Below are positions 1 through 6,314 of a DNA stretch of 31,870 nt, piece by piece. Every line of letters starts with the position of its first letter. Position 1 is the stretch's first letter. Under the pieces are notes generated by a model. The model did no database searches and was not told the DNA's origin. It was given only the letters and a program-made list of their open reading frames with translations. This stretch comes from a virus: positions 1 through 31,870 of IMG/VR virus record IMGVR_UViG_3300034374_000763. One strand, written 5' to 3'. A program made the translations under genes and the position numbers.

Positions 1-130
1 TGCATTCTTTTCTACATTGACTATATCCATAGCTAAGATGCTAAGATTGAATGTAAGAGTTTGTTCGCTTGAAGTAATTGAGTTAACTATTAAATGCCCC
101 AGAGGAAATATAGTTTGCTTATTTAAATCA
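1..130. repeat. Left copy of 130-bp terminal direct repeat
   Basis: Positions 1-130 match 31741-31870 with a single difference (a at 4, g at 31744); positions 5-130 are identical over 126 bases. A reading frame continues across the join, so the ends belong together and the unique genome is 31,740 bp. It may be an assembly overlap of a circular contig or sampling of a circularly permuted virion genome. Confidence 0.95.
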
Positions 131-240
131 ACATCTGATATATCTCCATAAGTAACTGTGTTAATGTATTCATCTGCTATAAGCAAATCCTCAACTAAAT
201 TTGTTACTACATAGAATCCTCTTGCTGCTGTGTTACTCAT
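1..240 (-). CDS. Tail-completion-like protein, N-terminal part (gene split by the window ends)
   Basis: This is the first 80 codons of a 156-residue protein; the frame stays open to base 1 and continues at 31740 down to 31510. The start ATG (240-238) overlaps the TGA (239-237) of the upstream frameshifted chaperone frame as ATGA, which supports this start through translational coupling. The residues begin MSNTAARGFYVV. It lies between the chaperone-like gene and an HK97-gp10-like gene, where siphoviruses usually carry small head-tail or tail completion proteins. I recognise no domain, so the role rests on position only. An internal Met (31770) would give a shorter 86-residue form, but the coupled start is better placed. 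Confidence 0.8.
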   Translation of the reverse strand, partial: MSNTAARGFYVVTNLVEDLLIADEYINTVTYGDISDVDLNKQTIFPLGHLIVNSITSSEQTLTFNLSILAMDIVNVEKNA

Positions 241-973
241 TTGAATTTATTTTTTATTTGTTTTGCCTCTATGTCTGATTTTTCTTTCAAAAATGTTAAT
301 GCGTATAATGCTGTGTGTACGTTCAGTTTAGTGATATCTTCATATTTTGTAATATCTCCTTGAGCGAGCTGGTAAATACATTGATACCATCCATATTTTG
401 TGTTGAATTGAGATATTGCTGTAAAGCTCTCTCCTCCTTGTGTTCCAAATAGTTCATCATAGTTGTTGACAAGTCGATTCCTAAATGATAAAAAAAAAGT
501 ACAGCACCTAAGGCAGCATCAAGTGGCATATCTTTCATAACACCAGTATCTATTGCTTTATACTCCTCTATTGAATATCTTTTGCCGTGTCTTAGTTTAA
601 CAGGTCTATACAATACTTCCATTGCTTTATCCATCATATCCCAATCGGATAAGTAGTTATCTAAATCTACATACTCCCCAAAAGAAATATCCTCTAAATT
701 AGGAATGAAGCCATACTCTTTACCATCTAAGATAAAATGCTTTTTAAGAGGAGGTTGCTCATTAAACATATCGACAAGAATACTGCAAATAGCATTTACA
801 TCCGATAGCTTTAATTTCATTACTTTGTCTAGGCTAATACCACAGAATATCTCAATCATTTTTATAGATAAGAATTTATCATCTGTACTATCCTTTTGTA
901 TTTTTAAATACTTCTGATATTGTCCAAGAGTAATCTCAGAAAGTTTATCAGGTACTGTAATATCTATCTTCAT
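237..973 (-). CDS. Frameshifted tail assembly chaperone (gpGT-like), -1 shift at T9
   Basis: The 216-codon frame contains the run CTT TTT TTT TAT (T9 at 498-490 on the minus strand) near codons 159-162. In the -1 frame after this run there are no stops for 84 codons, down to TGA at 239-237, giving a fusion of about 245 residues. The extension (for example KYGWYQCIYQLAQGDIT) reads as protein-like sequence and ends with an ATGA overlap onto the next start codon, so it is under translational coupling. Lambda-type siphoviruses make a gpG and a rarer gpGT by exactly this type of -1 slip. Slippage itself is inferred; the open frame and slippery run are seen directly. Confidence 0.7.
323..973 (-). 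CDS. Tail assembly chaperone-like protein (gpG-like)
   Basis: A 216-residue protein that is the first gene after the terminase-side terminator and the head of the tail transcription unit. Features such as YGFIPNLEDISFGEYVDLD (about residues 87-105) and LDAALGAVLFFY (151-162) look like a family I associate with tail chaperone genes in Flavobacteriia phages; this is recall, not a search. It would bind the tape measure protein during tail assembly. The start ATG is 3 nt from a conserved bipartite promoter-like motif. Unlike lambda, where G-T sits next to the tape measure, here the tape measure is nine genes downstream across the genome join. Confidence 0.65.
   Translation of the reverse strand: MKIDITVPDKLSEITLGQYQKYLKIQKDSTDDKFLSIKMIEIFCGISLDKVMKLKLSDVNAICSILVDMFNEQPPLKKHFILDGKEYGFIPNLEDISFGEYVDLDNYLSDWDMMDKAMEVLYRPVKLRHGKRYSIEEYKAIDTGVMKDMPLDAALGAVLFFYHLGIDLSTTMMNYLEHKEERALQQYLNSTQNMDGINVFTSSLKEILQNMKISLN
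490..498 (-). other. T9 slippery run, likely programmed -1 frameshift site
   Basis: Nine A on the plus strand give T9 in the mRNA sense, read as CTT TTT TTT TAT. A -1 slip keeps tRNA-Phe pairing on TTT perfectly. It is the only point needed to join the 216-codon frame to the 84-codon stop-free -1 frame. I did not identify a convincing downstream stimulatory hairpin by eye. Confidence 0.65.
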
Positions 974-1006
974 ATCTATATAACGTATTTTTCAATATTT
1001 TTTAAA
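974..1006 (-). promoter_or_regulatory. Late promoter-like motif, copy 1 (tail unit)
   Basis: On the minus strand: TTTAAA, 15 nt, CGTTATATA, GAT, then the ATG of the chaperone gene. Spacing is identical to three other copies at 18445, 20702 and 23071, but the upstream box is TTTAAA instead of TGCAAA. It lies directly downstream of a terminator whose T-run ends 4 nt away. Confidence 0.65.
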
Positions 1007-1009
1007 AAT

Positions 1010-1041
1010 AAAAAAAAGGGATAACATTTCTGCTACCCCTT
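1010..1041 (-). terminator. Intrinsic terminator closing the early/terminase block
   Basis: In minus-strand RNA, an 11-bp stem AAGGGGUAGCA / UGUUAUCCCUU (two G-U pairs) closes a GAAA tetraloop and is followed by U8. The loop and inner stem (GCAGAAAUGU) recur in the terminator at 18485-18514. Confidence 0.9.
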
Positions 1042-1065
1042 ATCGTAAACTAATAAAAACAAATC

Positions 1066-1182
1066 CTAGCTTATTCCCATAGCCCTGTCCGCTAGCTGAC
1101 ATAAATATAAGAAGGCTACAGTTCCTGTCAAAATTAAAACAAACTTAATCAATGAAAAAACGTAATTTCTAATTGTATTCAT
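1066..1182 (-). CDS. Small single-pass membrane protein, 38 aa
   Basis: A short frame starting MNTIRNYVFSLIKFVL with one hydrophobic segment (about residues 8-27) and ending MGIS. It fills most of the gap between the terminase large subunit and the terminator. The upstream 64 bases are A/T-rich with no clear host-type promoter. Function unknown; its size, single membrane span and position are typical of small phage membrane proteins, but a chance frame is possible. Confidence 0.5.
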   Translation of the reverse strand: MNTIRNYVFSLIKFVLILTGTVAFLYLCQLADRAMGIS

Positions 1183-1246
1183 AATACTTATTTTTAGCTA
1201 AGGTAATACTTTTTTATTAATTAACAAATTTTAATAAATATTTTTT

Positions 1247-2407
1247 TTATCTAATAGCATATTTTCCATAGTTAGGTCTTGATAGCACATTATATGTAGC
1301 ATACCTTAGACTATCAATAGTATGGTCATTTCCTTGTTTAGGCTTATTAAGCAGTTTTCCTGTCCTATCTTCCTCCCACTTGTAGTTACGCATCTCTCTT
1401 ATTAGATTGTCGCTCTGTGGGTCTAAAACTAGCTTGTATCGCTTTAATAAATCTATTCCTGCTCTAATACTGTCCTGTCCTTTTATTGTAGGTCTAACCA
1501 TATTGCCCATTCTCCTAAGCTCTTCTATTAATCTTGGCTCTGCTGAATCTATGTAGATGTATTCGTTTATCGTTTGTTGCTTTAAGAAGTTATGCAAATC
1601 AACAGTAGTCATCATAGTTCTATACAGAAGTTCTTTGCAATAAAGTGTGTAATCCTTTTTATAAACCTCAACTAAGCTACTTGGGTCTACAGAATATCCT
1701 ATGTCCATACCATATCCTACAAGCTCTGCATCTTCTGGTCTTTTGCCTTCTGTGAAAGTAAATATAGTTGCTTTGCTTATTCCTCTAAGTCCTAGTCCAT
1801 AGATTTGCCAGTACTGTTCGTCTGTGTATTGTAGCCTTTCAATTTCTTCTATAAGAAGAGGGTCTAAGAATGGGTTGTCTTTGTATGTGGTAACGTAGAA
1901 GTCACAATCCTCTCTATCTAATACTTTGTCATATATAAAGTGGAACTCATCTGATGGGTTAAAGTCTATTATAATCCTACCCTCTGTTCTAAATAGTAAT
2001 TGATTCCATTGCTCGTATGTTAGCTCGTTAGCCTCATTACAAAACAGCAAATCCCTTTTTCTACCTCTTACCTTTTGTGGGAAGTCTAAAGAAATGAACT
2101 CTACTAGGTTACCAAATAACCTGTACTCTGAATTTGTTTTGTTATGCTCTTCTTCTCTGTAAAGATTGTGCTTCTTTAATATCTCTAAGAAGTCACGCAT
2201 TACAGTAGCCCTAAGAGCTGGGAATGTATTTCTACATATTGTAATTACTTTATCTGTGTTGAGGTTGCAATACTCAAAGATAATCCAAAGAAGTATGTTG
2301 TAAGTCTTTCCACTTCTTGTTCCACCCTGATGCGCTATTATTTTCTTATTAGATTTTTGTAGCGAATGGAATACCTTATTAGTCCTTATCTTCAAACTTG
2401 TTGACAA
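1247..2407 (-). CDS. terL: Terminase large subunit
   Basis: ATP-driven DNA packaging motor and nuclease, 386 residues. Walker A is GGTRSGKT (28-35). A Walker B-like LLFCNEA (about 120-126) carries Asn before the catalytic Glu, where Asp is common. IIIDFNPS (about 146-153) fits the coupling motif, and the C-terminal part has a nuclease-type acidic segment MDIGYSVDPSS. Length is slightly short but in the normal range for terminase-3-type proteins. It overlaps the small subunit gene by 29 nt. It lies at the end of the early/middle block, ahead of the terminator, and not at the head of a packaging-capsid operon as in many siphoviruses. Confidence 0.95.
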   Translation of the reverse strand: MSTSLKIRTNKVFHSLQKSNKKIIAHQGGTRSGKTYNILLWIIFEYCNLNTDKVITICRNTFPALRATVMRDFLEILKKHNLYREEEHNKTNSEYRLFGNLVEFISLDFPQKVRGRKRDLLFCNEANELTYEQWNQLLFRTEGRIIIDFNPSDEFHFIYDKVLDREDCDFYVTTYKDNPFLDPLLIEEIERLQYTDEQYWQIYGLGLRGISKATIFTFTEGKRPEDAELVGYGMDIGYSVDPSSLVEVYKKDYTLYCKELLYRTMMTTVDLHNFLKQQTINEYIYIDSAEPRLIEELRRMGNMVRPTIKGQDSIRAGIDLLKRYKLVLDPQSDNLIREMRNYKWEEDRTGKLLNKPKQGNDHTIDSLRYATYNVLSRPNYGKYAIR

Positions 2408-2723
2408 TCTCTATCTCTATCTTATTAGGCATACCATCTGCTCCTGTTATTTCTTGTCGCTCTACATACCCTCTATACTTTCCTTTGGTTTTTAGGTAGA
2501 ATAGAATCTCATTTGTTTTGCCACTCTTAATATTCTCTAACAGTTTAGATTCTGCCAAGTCTATTAATCCTTCTTGGATTTCTTCTACTGCTTGCGCAAA
2601 GTCCTCATCACTATCCCTCCAGTTATAATATGTTTTTCTAGCTATCCCTGCTGCCAAGCAAGAGTCCTGTACGTTACCTAGATTGTTTGCAAAGACTTCT
2701 AAAAACTTTTCTTTATCCCTCAT
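2379..2723 (-). CDS. terS: Terminase small subunit
   Basis: A 114-residue protein with an N-terminal helix-turn-helix region (about residues 10-35: NLGNVQDSCLAAGIARKTYY, then NWRDSD) typical of small terminases that bind the packaging site. A helical middle and an acidic C-terminus (NKFEDKD) would contact the large subunit. It precedes and overlaps terL by 29 nt, the usual pairing. Start chosen at MRDKEKF; the upstream stretch is only 24 nt from the methyltransferase stop. Confidence 0.85.
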   Translation of the reverse strand: MRDKEKFLEVFANNLGNVQDSCLAAGIARKTYYNWRDSDEDFAQAVEEIQEGLIDLAESKLLENIKSGKTNEILFYLKTKGKYRGYVERQEITGADGMPNKIEIEIVNKFEDKD

Positions 2724-2747
2724 TTGTGTGTAATTTGTGTATTTTAT

Positions 2748-3371
2748 CTAAAACATTCTTATTTGAGATTGATGCTCTTTTATTCTTTTCATAGCTGCTT
2801 CATAGTAATCCTTATCTAATTCGCAAGCTGTTAAATCAAATCCTAAATTATGACAAGCAATTGCTATTGAACCACTACCTAAATGCGTGTCTAATATTTT
2901 GTCTCCCTCTTTAGCATAGTTTATTAATAGCCATTCATATAATGAAATAGGTTTTTGGCAAGGATGTATATCAAAATCTTTTTTATTTAATTCGTTATAT
3001 CTATCTGTATTACTCCAATCATATCTATAAAAATCTACTTTTTTAAGCCTACTATAACTTGCAATTTCACATTTGCTCATATTAGGATGTTTCACATCTT
3101 TATACCAAACAATAGCACCGCCTTTATCATTAAAACAATTATAATAGTTAGCACCCCAAACTATTTGCTCTTTGCTTACCCTTTGTAATTCTTTAAAATA
3201 ATCTATGTTTGGTGTTTTATTATTCCAATCATACTCCCACTTTTGTTTTTTATCTCCTACACCTTGACTAAAGTTTCCTATACCATAAGGTGGGTCAACT
3301 ATTGCAAGGTCAAAGTACTTGTCAGGATACCTAGCCATTAGCTCCATATTATCCTCATTAGTTATCTGCAC
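2748..3371 (-). CDS. Orphan DNA methyltransferase (DPPY, beta-type order)
   Basis: A 207-residue S-adenosylmethionine-dependent amino-methyltransferase (N6-adenine or N4-cytosine). The catalytic motif VDPPYG is at 25-30 and the AdoMet-binding motif is C-terminal (DTHLGSGS, 161-168; usual form is FxGxG), an order typical of beta-class enzymes. HPCQKPISLYEWLL (136-149) matches the conserved segment before motif I. The start is GTG at 3371; the next ATG (residue 9, MELMARYP) would shorten it slightly. No endonuclease partner is adjacent, so it probably protects phage DNA from host restriction or marks it. The recognition sequence cannot be read from the sequence. Confidence 0.9.
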   Translation of the reverse strand: MQITNEDNMELMARYPDKYFDLAIVDPPYGIGNFSQGVGDKKQKWEYDWNNKTPNIDYFKELQRVSKEQIVWGANYYNCFNDKGGAIVWYKDVKHPNMSKCEIASYSRLKKVDFYRYDWSNTDRYNELNKKDFDIHPCQKPISLYEWLLINYAKEGDKILDTHLGSGSIAIACHNLGFDLTACELDKDYYEAAMKRIKEHQSQIRMF

Positions 3372-3396
3372 AATTATAGCTTAATTAATTTTTTTT

Positions 3397-3813
3397 TTAC
3401 AATTTTTCTTCAATCCTATTTTGTTCTATCAATGATTCCTCATACATATCTCTTACTTTGTCGCTAAGTTTTATTACATCTTTCTCAGCTAAGTAATCTA
3501 CTTTTAGCCTTATATATTCTTTTCTCATTTCTATCTTATCATACCCTTGATTCATAAGCATCTCATAGAGGTATTTTTCTAGTTCTCTATTATAACTTAC
3601 ATATATATCAAAATTCTTTAAAGAGTGTAATATGGTAGCGTGATTAAGTCCTATAACTTTAGCTATGTGATAAGGTCTTTTCTTGTAATACTTATATAGC
3701 AAGTGAATGTATAAAGCTCTTGATTCTACTACTTCTCTTTTTCTAGTTCTAATAAAAGGGTCTATTCCTGATATTTTTTGTATTTCTCTTCTTACTCTTT
3801 GTTCTATAATCAT
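3397..3813 (-). CDS. DnaA domain IV-like DNA-binding protein
   Basis: 138 residues. Residues about 22-68 resemble the C-terminal DNA-binding domain of the bacterial initiator DnaA: the basic TRKREVVESRALYIHLLYK helix, then a helix-turn-helix ending GLNHATILHSLK, which corresponds to the DnaA signature GxxDHTTVxHA. There is no AAA+ ATPase domain. The remaining C-terminal half is helical and charged. By family, it should bind DNA at DnaA-box-like sites; it could recruit or titrate host replication factors or mark the phage origin. It sits 9 nt upstream of the exonuclease-like gene, in the replication block. Confidence 0.75.
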   Translation of the reverse strand: MIIEQRVRREIQKISGIDPFIRTRKREVVESRALYIHLLYKYYKKRPYHIAKVIGLNHATILHSLKNFDIYVSYNRELEKYLYEMLMNQGYDKIEMRKEYIRLKVDYLAEKDVIKLSDKVRDMYEESLIEQNRIEEKL

Positions 3814-3821
3814 ATCTTAAT

Positions 3822-4589
3822 CTATAAAATTCCTTCTATATAATATTGGTCTAAGTCTGCTGCTTGTAGAAAATATGTGTCGTATGTTTCTATTGCTTTT
3901 TCAGTCTTTTGTTTTCCATCTAAGTAAAACTCCTCTGAGCAATGATACACCGCTATATCTAAACTGCCTTTGTCTAGTGCTAAGAAAGTAAAGTCTTTGT
4001 AGTCTACCCCAAAGAGTTCACAATAAAGATAGCATTGTACGGAATATCCATATTTCATAGCTGAATACTTAAATGCTTTGATGTCAGTTGTAGTTTTTAA
4101 ATCTACGATTCCATTCTTACCTAGCACATCAGCTTTACCTCTAAAGGGCATACCCATCACTTCTCCTATCATTGGCACTTCAAATTCTGATTGCTGTATA
4201 AGTTGTAATGCTTTTTCGTTTCTTAGGAAAGCATCTGCTAATCTCTCAGCATCTTTTTTCTCAGTCATCGTAAATACTTTTCCGTGCTCTTCTTTAGCTA
4301 ATTTATAAGCCTTTGTATTCTTAGAAGCTACATCAACAAATACCTGCGCATTAAATACATCAGGTTCTAATATAGCTGTGTGAAATAGCCAGCCATCTCT
4401 TAGTGCTTGGCTTTCAGGATTACCATATTCTGTAACGTGCTTGTAAGTCTTAGGACTGCTTAGTAATAGTTTAAGAGAGGAACTGCTTAATGCAGCTTTA
4501 GACAAGTATCCATAATAGAACTCATCTTTTACCATTTCTTTAATCAAATCTTGCTTCTCCCATTGAGAGCCATCTAATAATGTTATCAT
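3822..4589 (-). CDS. PD-(D/E)XK exonuclease (RecE/RecB-like, DUF3799 type)
   Basis: 255 residues. Residues 35-80 (LSSSSLKLLLSSPKTYKH, then GWLFHTAILEPD) and the core GKADVLGKNGIVDLKTT (151-167) match phage PD-(D/E)XK exonucleases: His70, Asp154, Asp163 and Lys165 are the likely metal-site residues, with SVQCYLYCE (about 183-191) as the following Gln motif. Such enzymes resect double-stranded DNA ends for single-strand annealing recombination. The ATG overlaps the upstream stop as ATGA. No clear annealing partner is adjacent, though two ssDNA-binding-like proteins are encoded nearby. Confidence 0.85.
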   Translation of the reverse strand: MITLLDGSQWEKQDLIKEMVKDEFYYGYLSKAALSSSSLKLLLSSPKTYKHVTEYGNPESQALRDGWLFHTAILEPDVFNAQVFVDVASKNTKAYKLAKEEHGKVFTMTEKKDAERLADAFLRNEKALQLIQQSEFEVPMIGEVMGMPFRGKADVLGKNGIVDLKTTTDIKAFKYSAMKYGYSVQCYLYCELFGVDYKDFTFLALDKGSLDIAVYHCSEEFYLDGKQKTEKAIETYDTYFLQAADLDQYYIEGIL

Positions 4590-4882
4590 CTGTTGTATAG
4601 TTTTTCTTCTGCTTTTCTAGCACGTTCTACTGCTCTAATCTTATCTGACCTGTATTCTGAAACAACTTTTAACAAATCATCTCTTTCACGCTTTAGCTTT
4701 AAATTGTAAAAAGCCATCTCGTTCATACATCCCATAATTGTTTCTAGTTCTTGAGTCTTTCTAATCTTAGACCATTTTAGTAGAATAGAGCCTACTAAAT
4801 TGAAATTGCTGATATATTCAATATCCTGCAAGTTCTCCATTTTTAAATAAGTGCGCTCAATGTCGCTTTTAGTATCTATCAT
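4586..4882 (-). CDS. Hypothetical coiled-coil protein, 98 aa
   Basis: Charged, helical protein whose C-terminal half (KLKRERDDLLKVVSEYR onward to KAEEKLYNR) should form a coiled coil. No enzyme motif. It is the first gene after a host-type TTTG/TATATTTG promoter, and its stop overlaps the start of the exonuclease gene (ATGA), so the two are translated together. It might be an accessory factor of the exonuclease, but this is only from position. Confidence 0.7.
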   Translation of the reverse strand: MIDTKSDIERTYLKMENLQDIEYISNFNLVGSILLKWSKIRKTQELETIMGCMNEMAFYNLKLKRERDDLLKVVSEYRSDKIRAVERARKAEEKLYNR

Positions 4883-4898
4883 AATCTTGTATTTTTAA

Positions 4899-4929
4899 CA
4901 AATATAAATAACTTACTTTAAATAGCAAA
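4899..4929 (-). promoter_or_regulatory. Host-type (Bacteroidetes) promoter upstream of 4586-4882
   Basis: Minus strand reads TTTG (4929-4926), 19 nt, TATATTTG (4906-4899), matching the Bacteroidetes -33 TTTG / -7 TAnnTTTG consensus. The start codon follows 16 nt after the box, giving a short leader. A 20-nt core around the -7 box is repeated at the promoter at 8946-8974. Confidence 0.8.
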
Positions 4930-5070
4930 TTATTTTTTTCTGTATATGTTGTAGCAAACCGCTAATCTTTGATTCTCATCTTTAAACTCTTTTCTTACTT
5001 CAGGGTCAGTCATACATCTATCTATGAACTCTGTTTGCTTTTCTCCTGCTTTTGGTTTCGGTAATGGCAT
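4930..5070 (-). CDS. Small conserved-looking phage protein, 46 aa (MPLPKPKAGE...)
   Basis: Starts MPLPKPKAGEKQTEFIDRCM and contains a C-terminal NQRLAVCYNIYRK. This pattern (basic-proline start, FIxRCM, then QRxAVCY) is one I recall from phage proteins and from N-terminal extensions of phage head-region proteases; here it stands alone. It starts 3 nt after the stop of the next upstream small gene and ends next to the -33 box of the 4899 promoter. Role unknown. Confidence 0.65.
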   Translation of the reverse strand: MPLPKPKAGEKQTEFIDRCMTDPEVRKEFKDENQRLAVCYNIYRKK

Positions 5071-5073
5071 ATC

Positions 5074-5166
5074 TTATTTCTTATGTGATTCTTTAATAAT
5101 TCCTATCCCTATCAGCAGTATTCCTACTGACATAATAAATAATGAAGCTGTTATTATATAAGTCAT
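5074..5166 (-). CDS. Tiny membrane protein, 30 aa
   Basis: One hydrophobic segment (ITASLFIMSVGILLIGIGII, about residues 4-23) followed by a basic tail KESHKK. Spacing is 2 nt from the nuclease-like gene upstream and 3 nt to the small gene downstream, so it lies in a tight operon, which is the main support. Function unknown. Confidence 0.5.
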   Translation of the reverse strand: MTYIITASLFIMSVGILLIGIGIIKESHKK

Positions 5167-5168
5167 AT

Positions 5169-5564
5169 TTAAAATTTACATTTATTATTTTTCCATTTCT
5201 TGCCTAATTCATTTATAAATTCTTTTAGAGAATAATATTTTTTAGGTTTAGACCATTCGTTATTAAAGTAATAAGATTCTACATAGCAATCAACCAAAGG
5301 TATATCCGTATCGTCATCCTTGTGATTATGAACTACTTTTAAAGCTATAGAATTACCTTTCCAATTATCCACTAATCTTTCTAATACCAATCTTTGACCA
5401 GTAGGAATATTATTGCCTAATCTTTTTACTTCTCCTAATATCAATATATTATTATCAAATTCAAAAACAAAATCAATATCTGTAGGATGTATTTTATTAT
5501 TTTCTACACCAGTAAAATCTATTGACTGTCTTACTTGTTTAGAATTTCTAATTAAGCTATTCAT
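5169..5564 (-). CDS. PD-(D/E)XK nuclease-like protein A
   Basis: 131 residues. HPTDIDFVFEF (about 27-37) followed by ILILGEVKR (41-49) fits the D...(D/E)XK active-site pattern, with GQRLVLERLVDNW after it as in small resolvase/VRR-like nucleases. Probable DNA or RNA nuclease acting in phage DNA metabolism. It overlaps the next nuclease-like gene (5557-5970) by 8 nt. Assignment rests on motif spacing; distant nuclease folds are hard to confirm by eye. Confidence 0.6.
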   Translation of the reverse strand: MNSLIRNSKQVRQSIDFTGVENNKIHPTDIDFVFEFDNNILILGEVKRLGNNIPTGQRLVLERLVDNWKGNSIALKVVHNHKDDDTDIPLVDCYVESYYFNNEWSKPKKYYSLKEFINELGKKWKNNKCKF

Positions 5565-5970
5565 TCAAATTAATTATAGTCGCTTGTGATTCTTCTAATA
5601 GATAAACTTCTTTATTCTTTTTTTTCTTTGTCCATAGTGTTGTATCAGGACAATATAACTCTGTCACTTCTGGCATTGTGATTTCATTTAACCAAAAGAG
5701 ATAGTTAGACTTAGGGTCATTAACAAAATATAGCTTTACCATATCATAAGGCATATTCATTATTTGGTCATATTTATATTTCTCTAGCATCTTAGTTTCA
5801 TAGTAAGTTGTTCTAAACTTCATCTCAATAAGACACTCGTTCCCTTTAGGAGTTGCTCCTACCGCATCATAGTGGTCAAAACCGCCACCACACCATTGCA
5901 ATTCCCATCCATCAAAATTTAATAAACGAATTACAGCTTGTTCCCACTTATGTACCTCAGCTAGCGTCAT
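5557..5970 (-). CDS. PD-(D/E)XK nuclease-like protein B
   Basis: 137 residues. FDHYDAVGATPKGNECLIEMKFR spans about residues 31-53 in pieces: acidic residue in HYDAVG, then IEMKFR as the ExK motif, a layout typical of PD-(D/E)XK nucleases. The following KYKYDQIMNM helix and YFVNDP strand are consistent with that fold. Different in sequence from protein A next door, so not a recent duplication. Stop overlaps the start of protein A and its start overlaps the upstream small gene by 14 nt. Confidence 0.6.
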   Translation of the reverse strand: MTLAEVHKWEQAVIRLLNFDGWELQWCGGGFDHYDAVGATPKGNECLIEMKFRTTYYETKMLEKYKYDQIMNMPYDMVKLYFVNDPKSNYLFWLNEITMPEVTELYCPDTTLWTKKKKNKEVYLLEESQATIINLNE

Positions 5971-6166
5971 AAGGCAGAGAGTATATTTCGTTTAAATCTT
6001 CTATCCATCTATTTATAGTTTTAGGACTACAAGTACAAGGCTTGAAAAACTTATGATTCATATACTCCGAATGTAACTTACAAATCATTTCGAACTCGCT
6101 ATTGGTTAAAGAGTTACGTTTCTTTTCCCTAAAGTTTGACCACCACAATCTATCTTCTCCTACCAT
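5957..6166 (-). CDS. Hypothetical protein, 69 aa
   Basis: Begins MVGEDRLWWSNFREKKR and contains a Cys pair in KPCTCSPKTINRWIEDLNEI (about 42-61), a short helix-turn-helix-like segment. It is in the tight early operon, overlapping the genes on both sides. It might be a small DNA-binding protein, but no family is recognised. Confidence 0.65.
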   Translation of the reverse strand: MVGEDRLWWSNFREKKRNSLTNSEFEMICKLHSEYMNHKFFKPCTCSPKTINRWIEDLNEIYSLPYDAS

Positions 6167-6314
6167 TCTTTCTGTTTATTTTGATTCGATTTAGCATTTC
6201 TTTTCGATTCTCACAGCCACAATCTTCTATTCCAAATTGAGTGTTTATAAATTCTACTAGCCATTTGATGCCAGTATATTTAAAAATCGTTTCTAGTTTA
6301 TCTCCTAATCTCAT
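6150..6314 (-). CDS. Small hypothetical protein with CGCE motif, 54 aa
   Basis: Starts MRLGDKLETIFKYTGIKWLV and carries FGIEDCGCENRKEMLNRI, then a basic tail. The CGCE-xRKExLN pattern is one I recall from small Bacteroidetes phage proteins. Its start overlaps the sigma-like gene stop as ATGA, and its 3' end overlaps the next gene by 17 nt. Function unknown. Confidence 0.65.
   Translation of the reverse strand: MRLGDKLETIFKYTGIKWLVEFINTQFGIEDCGCENRKEMLNRIKINRKNGRRR

Noticed and set aside
3820-4930. Possible toxin-antitoxin or anti-defence pair from 4586-4882 with the nuclease-like gene
   Set aside because: The larger gene has RecE/DUF3799 exonuclease motifs and replication-block context; no antitoxin features in the small protein.
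5364-5373. TTATCCAC, DnaA-box-like, and another near 14478-14487
   Set aside because: Both lie inside coding genes, differ from TTATCCACA at the last base and are not clustered.
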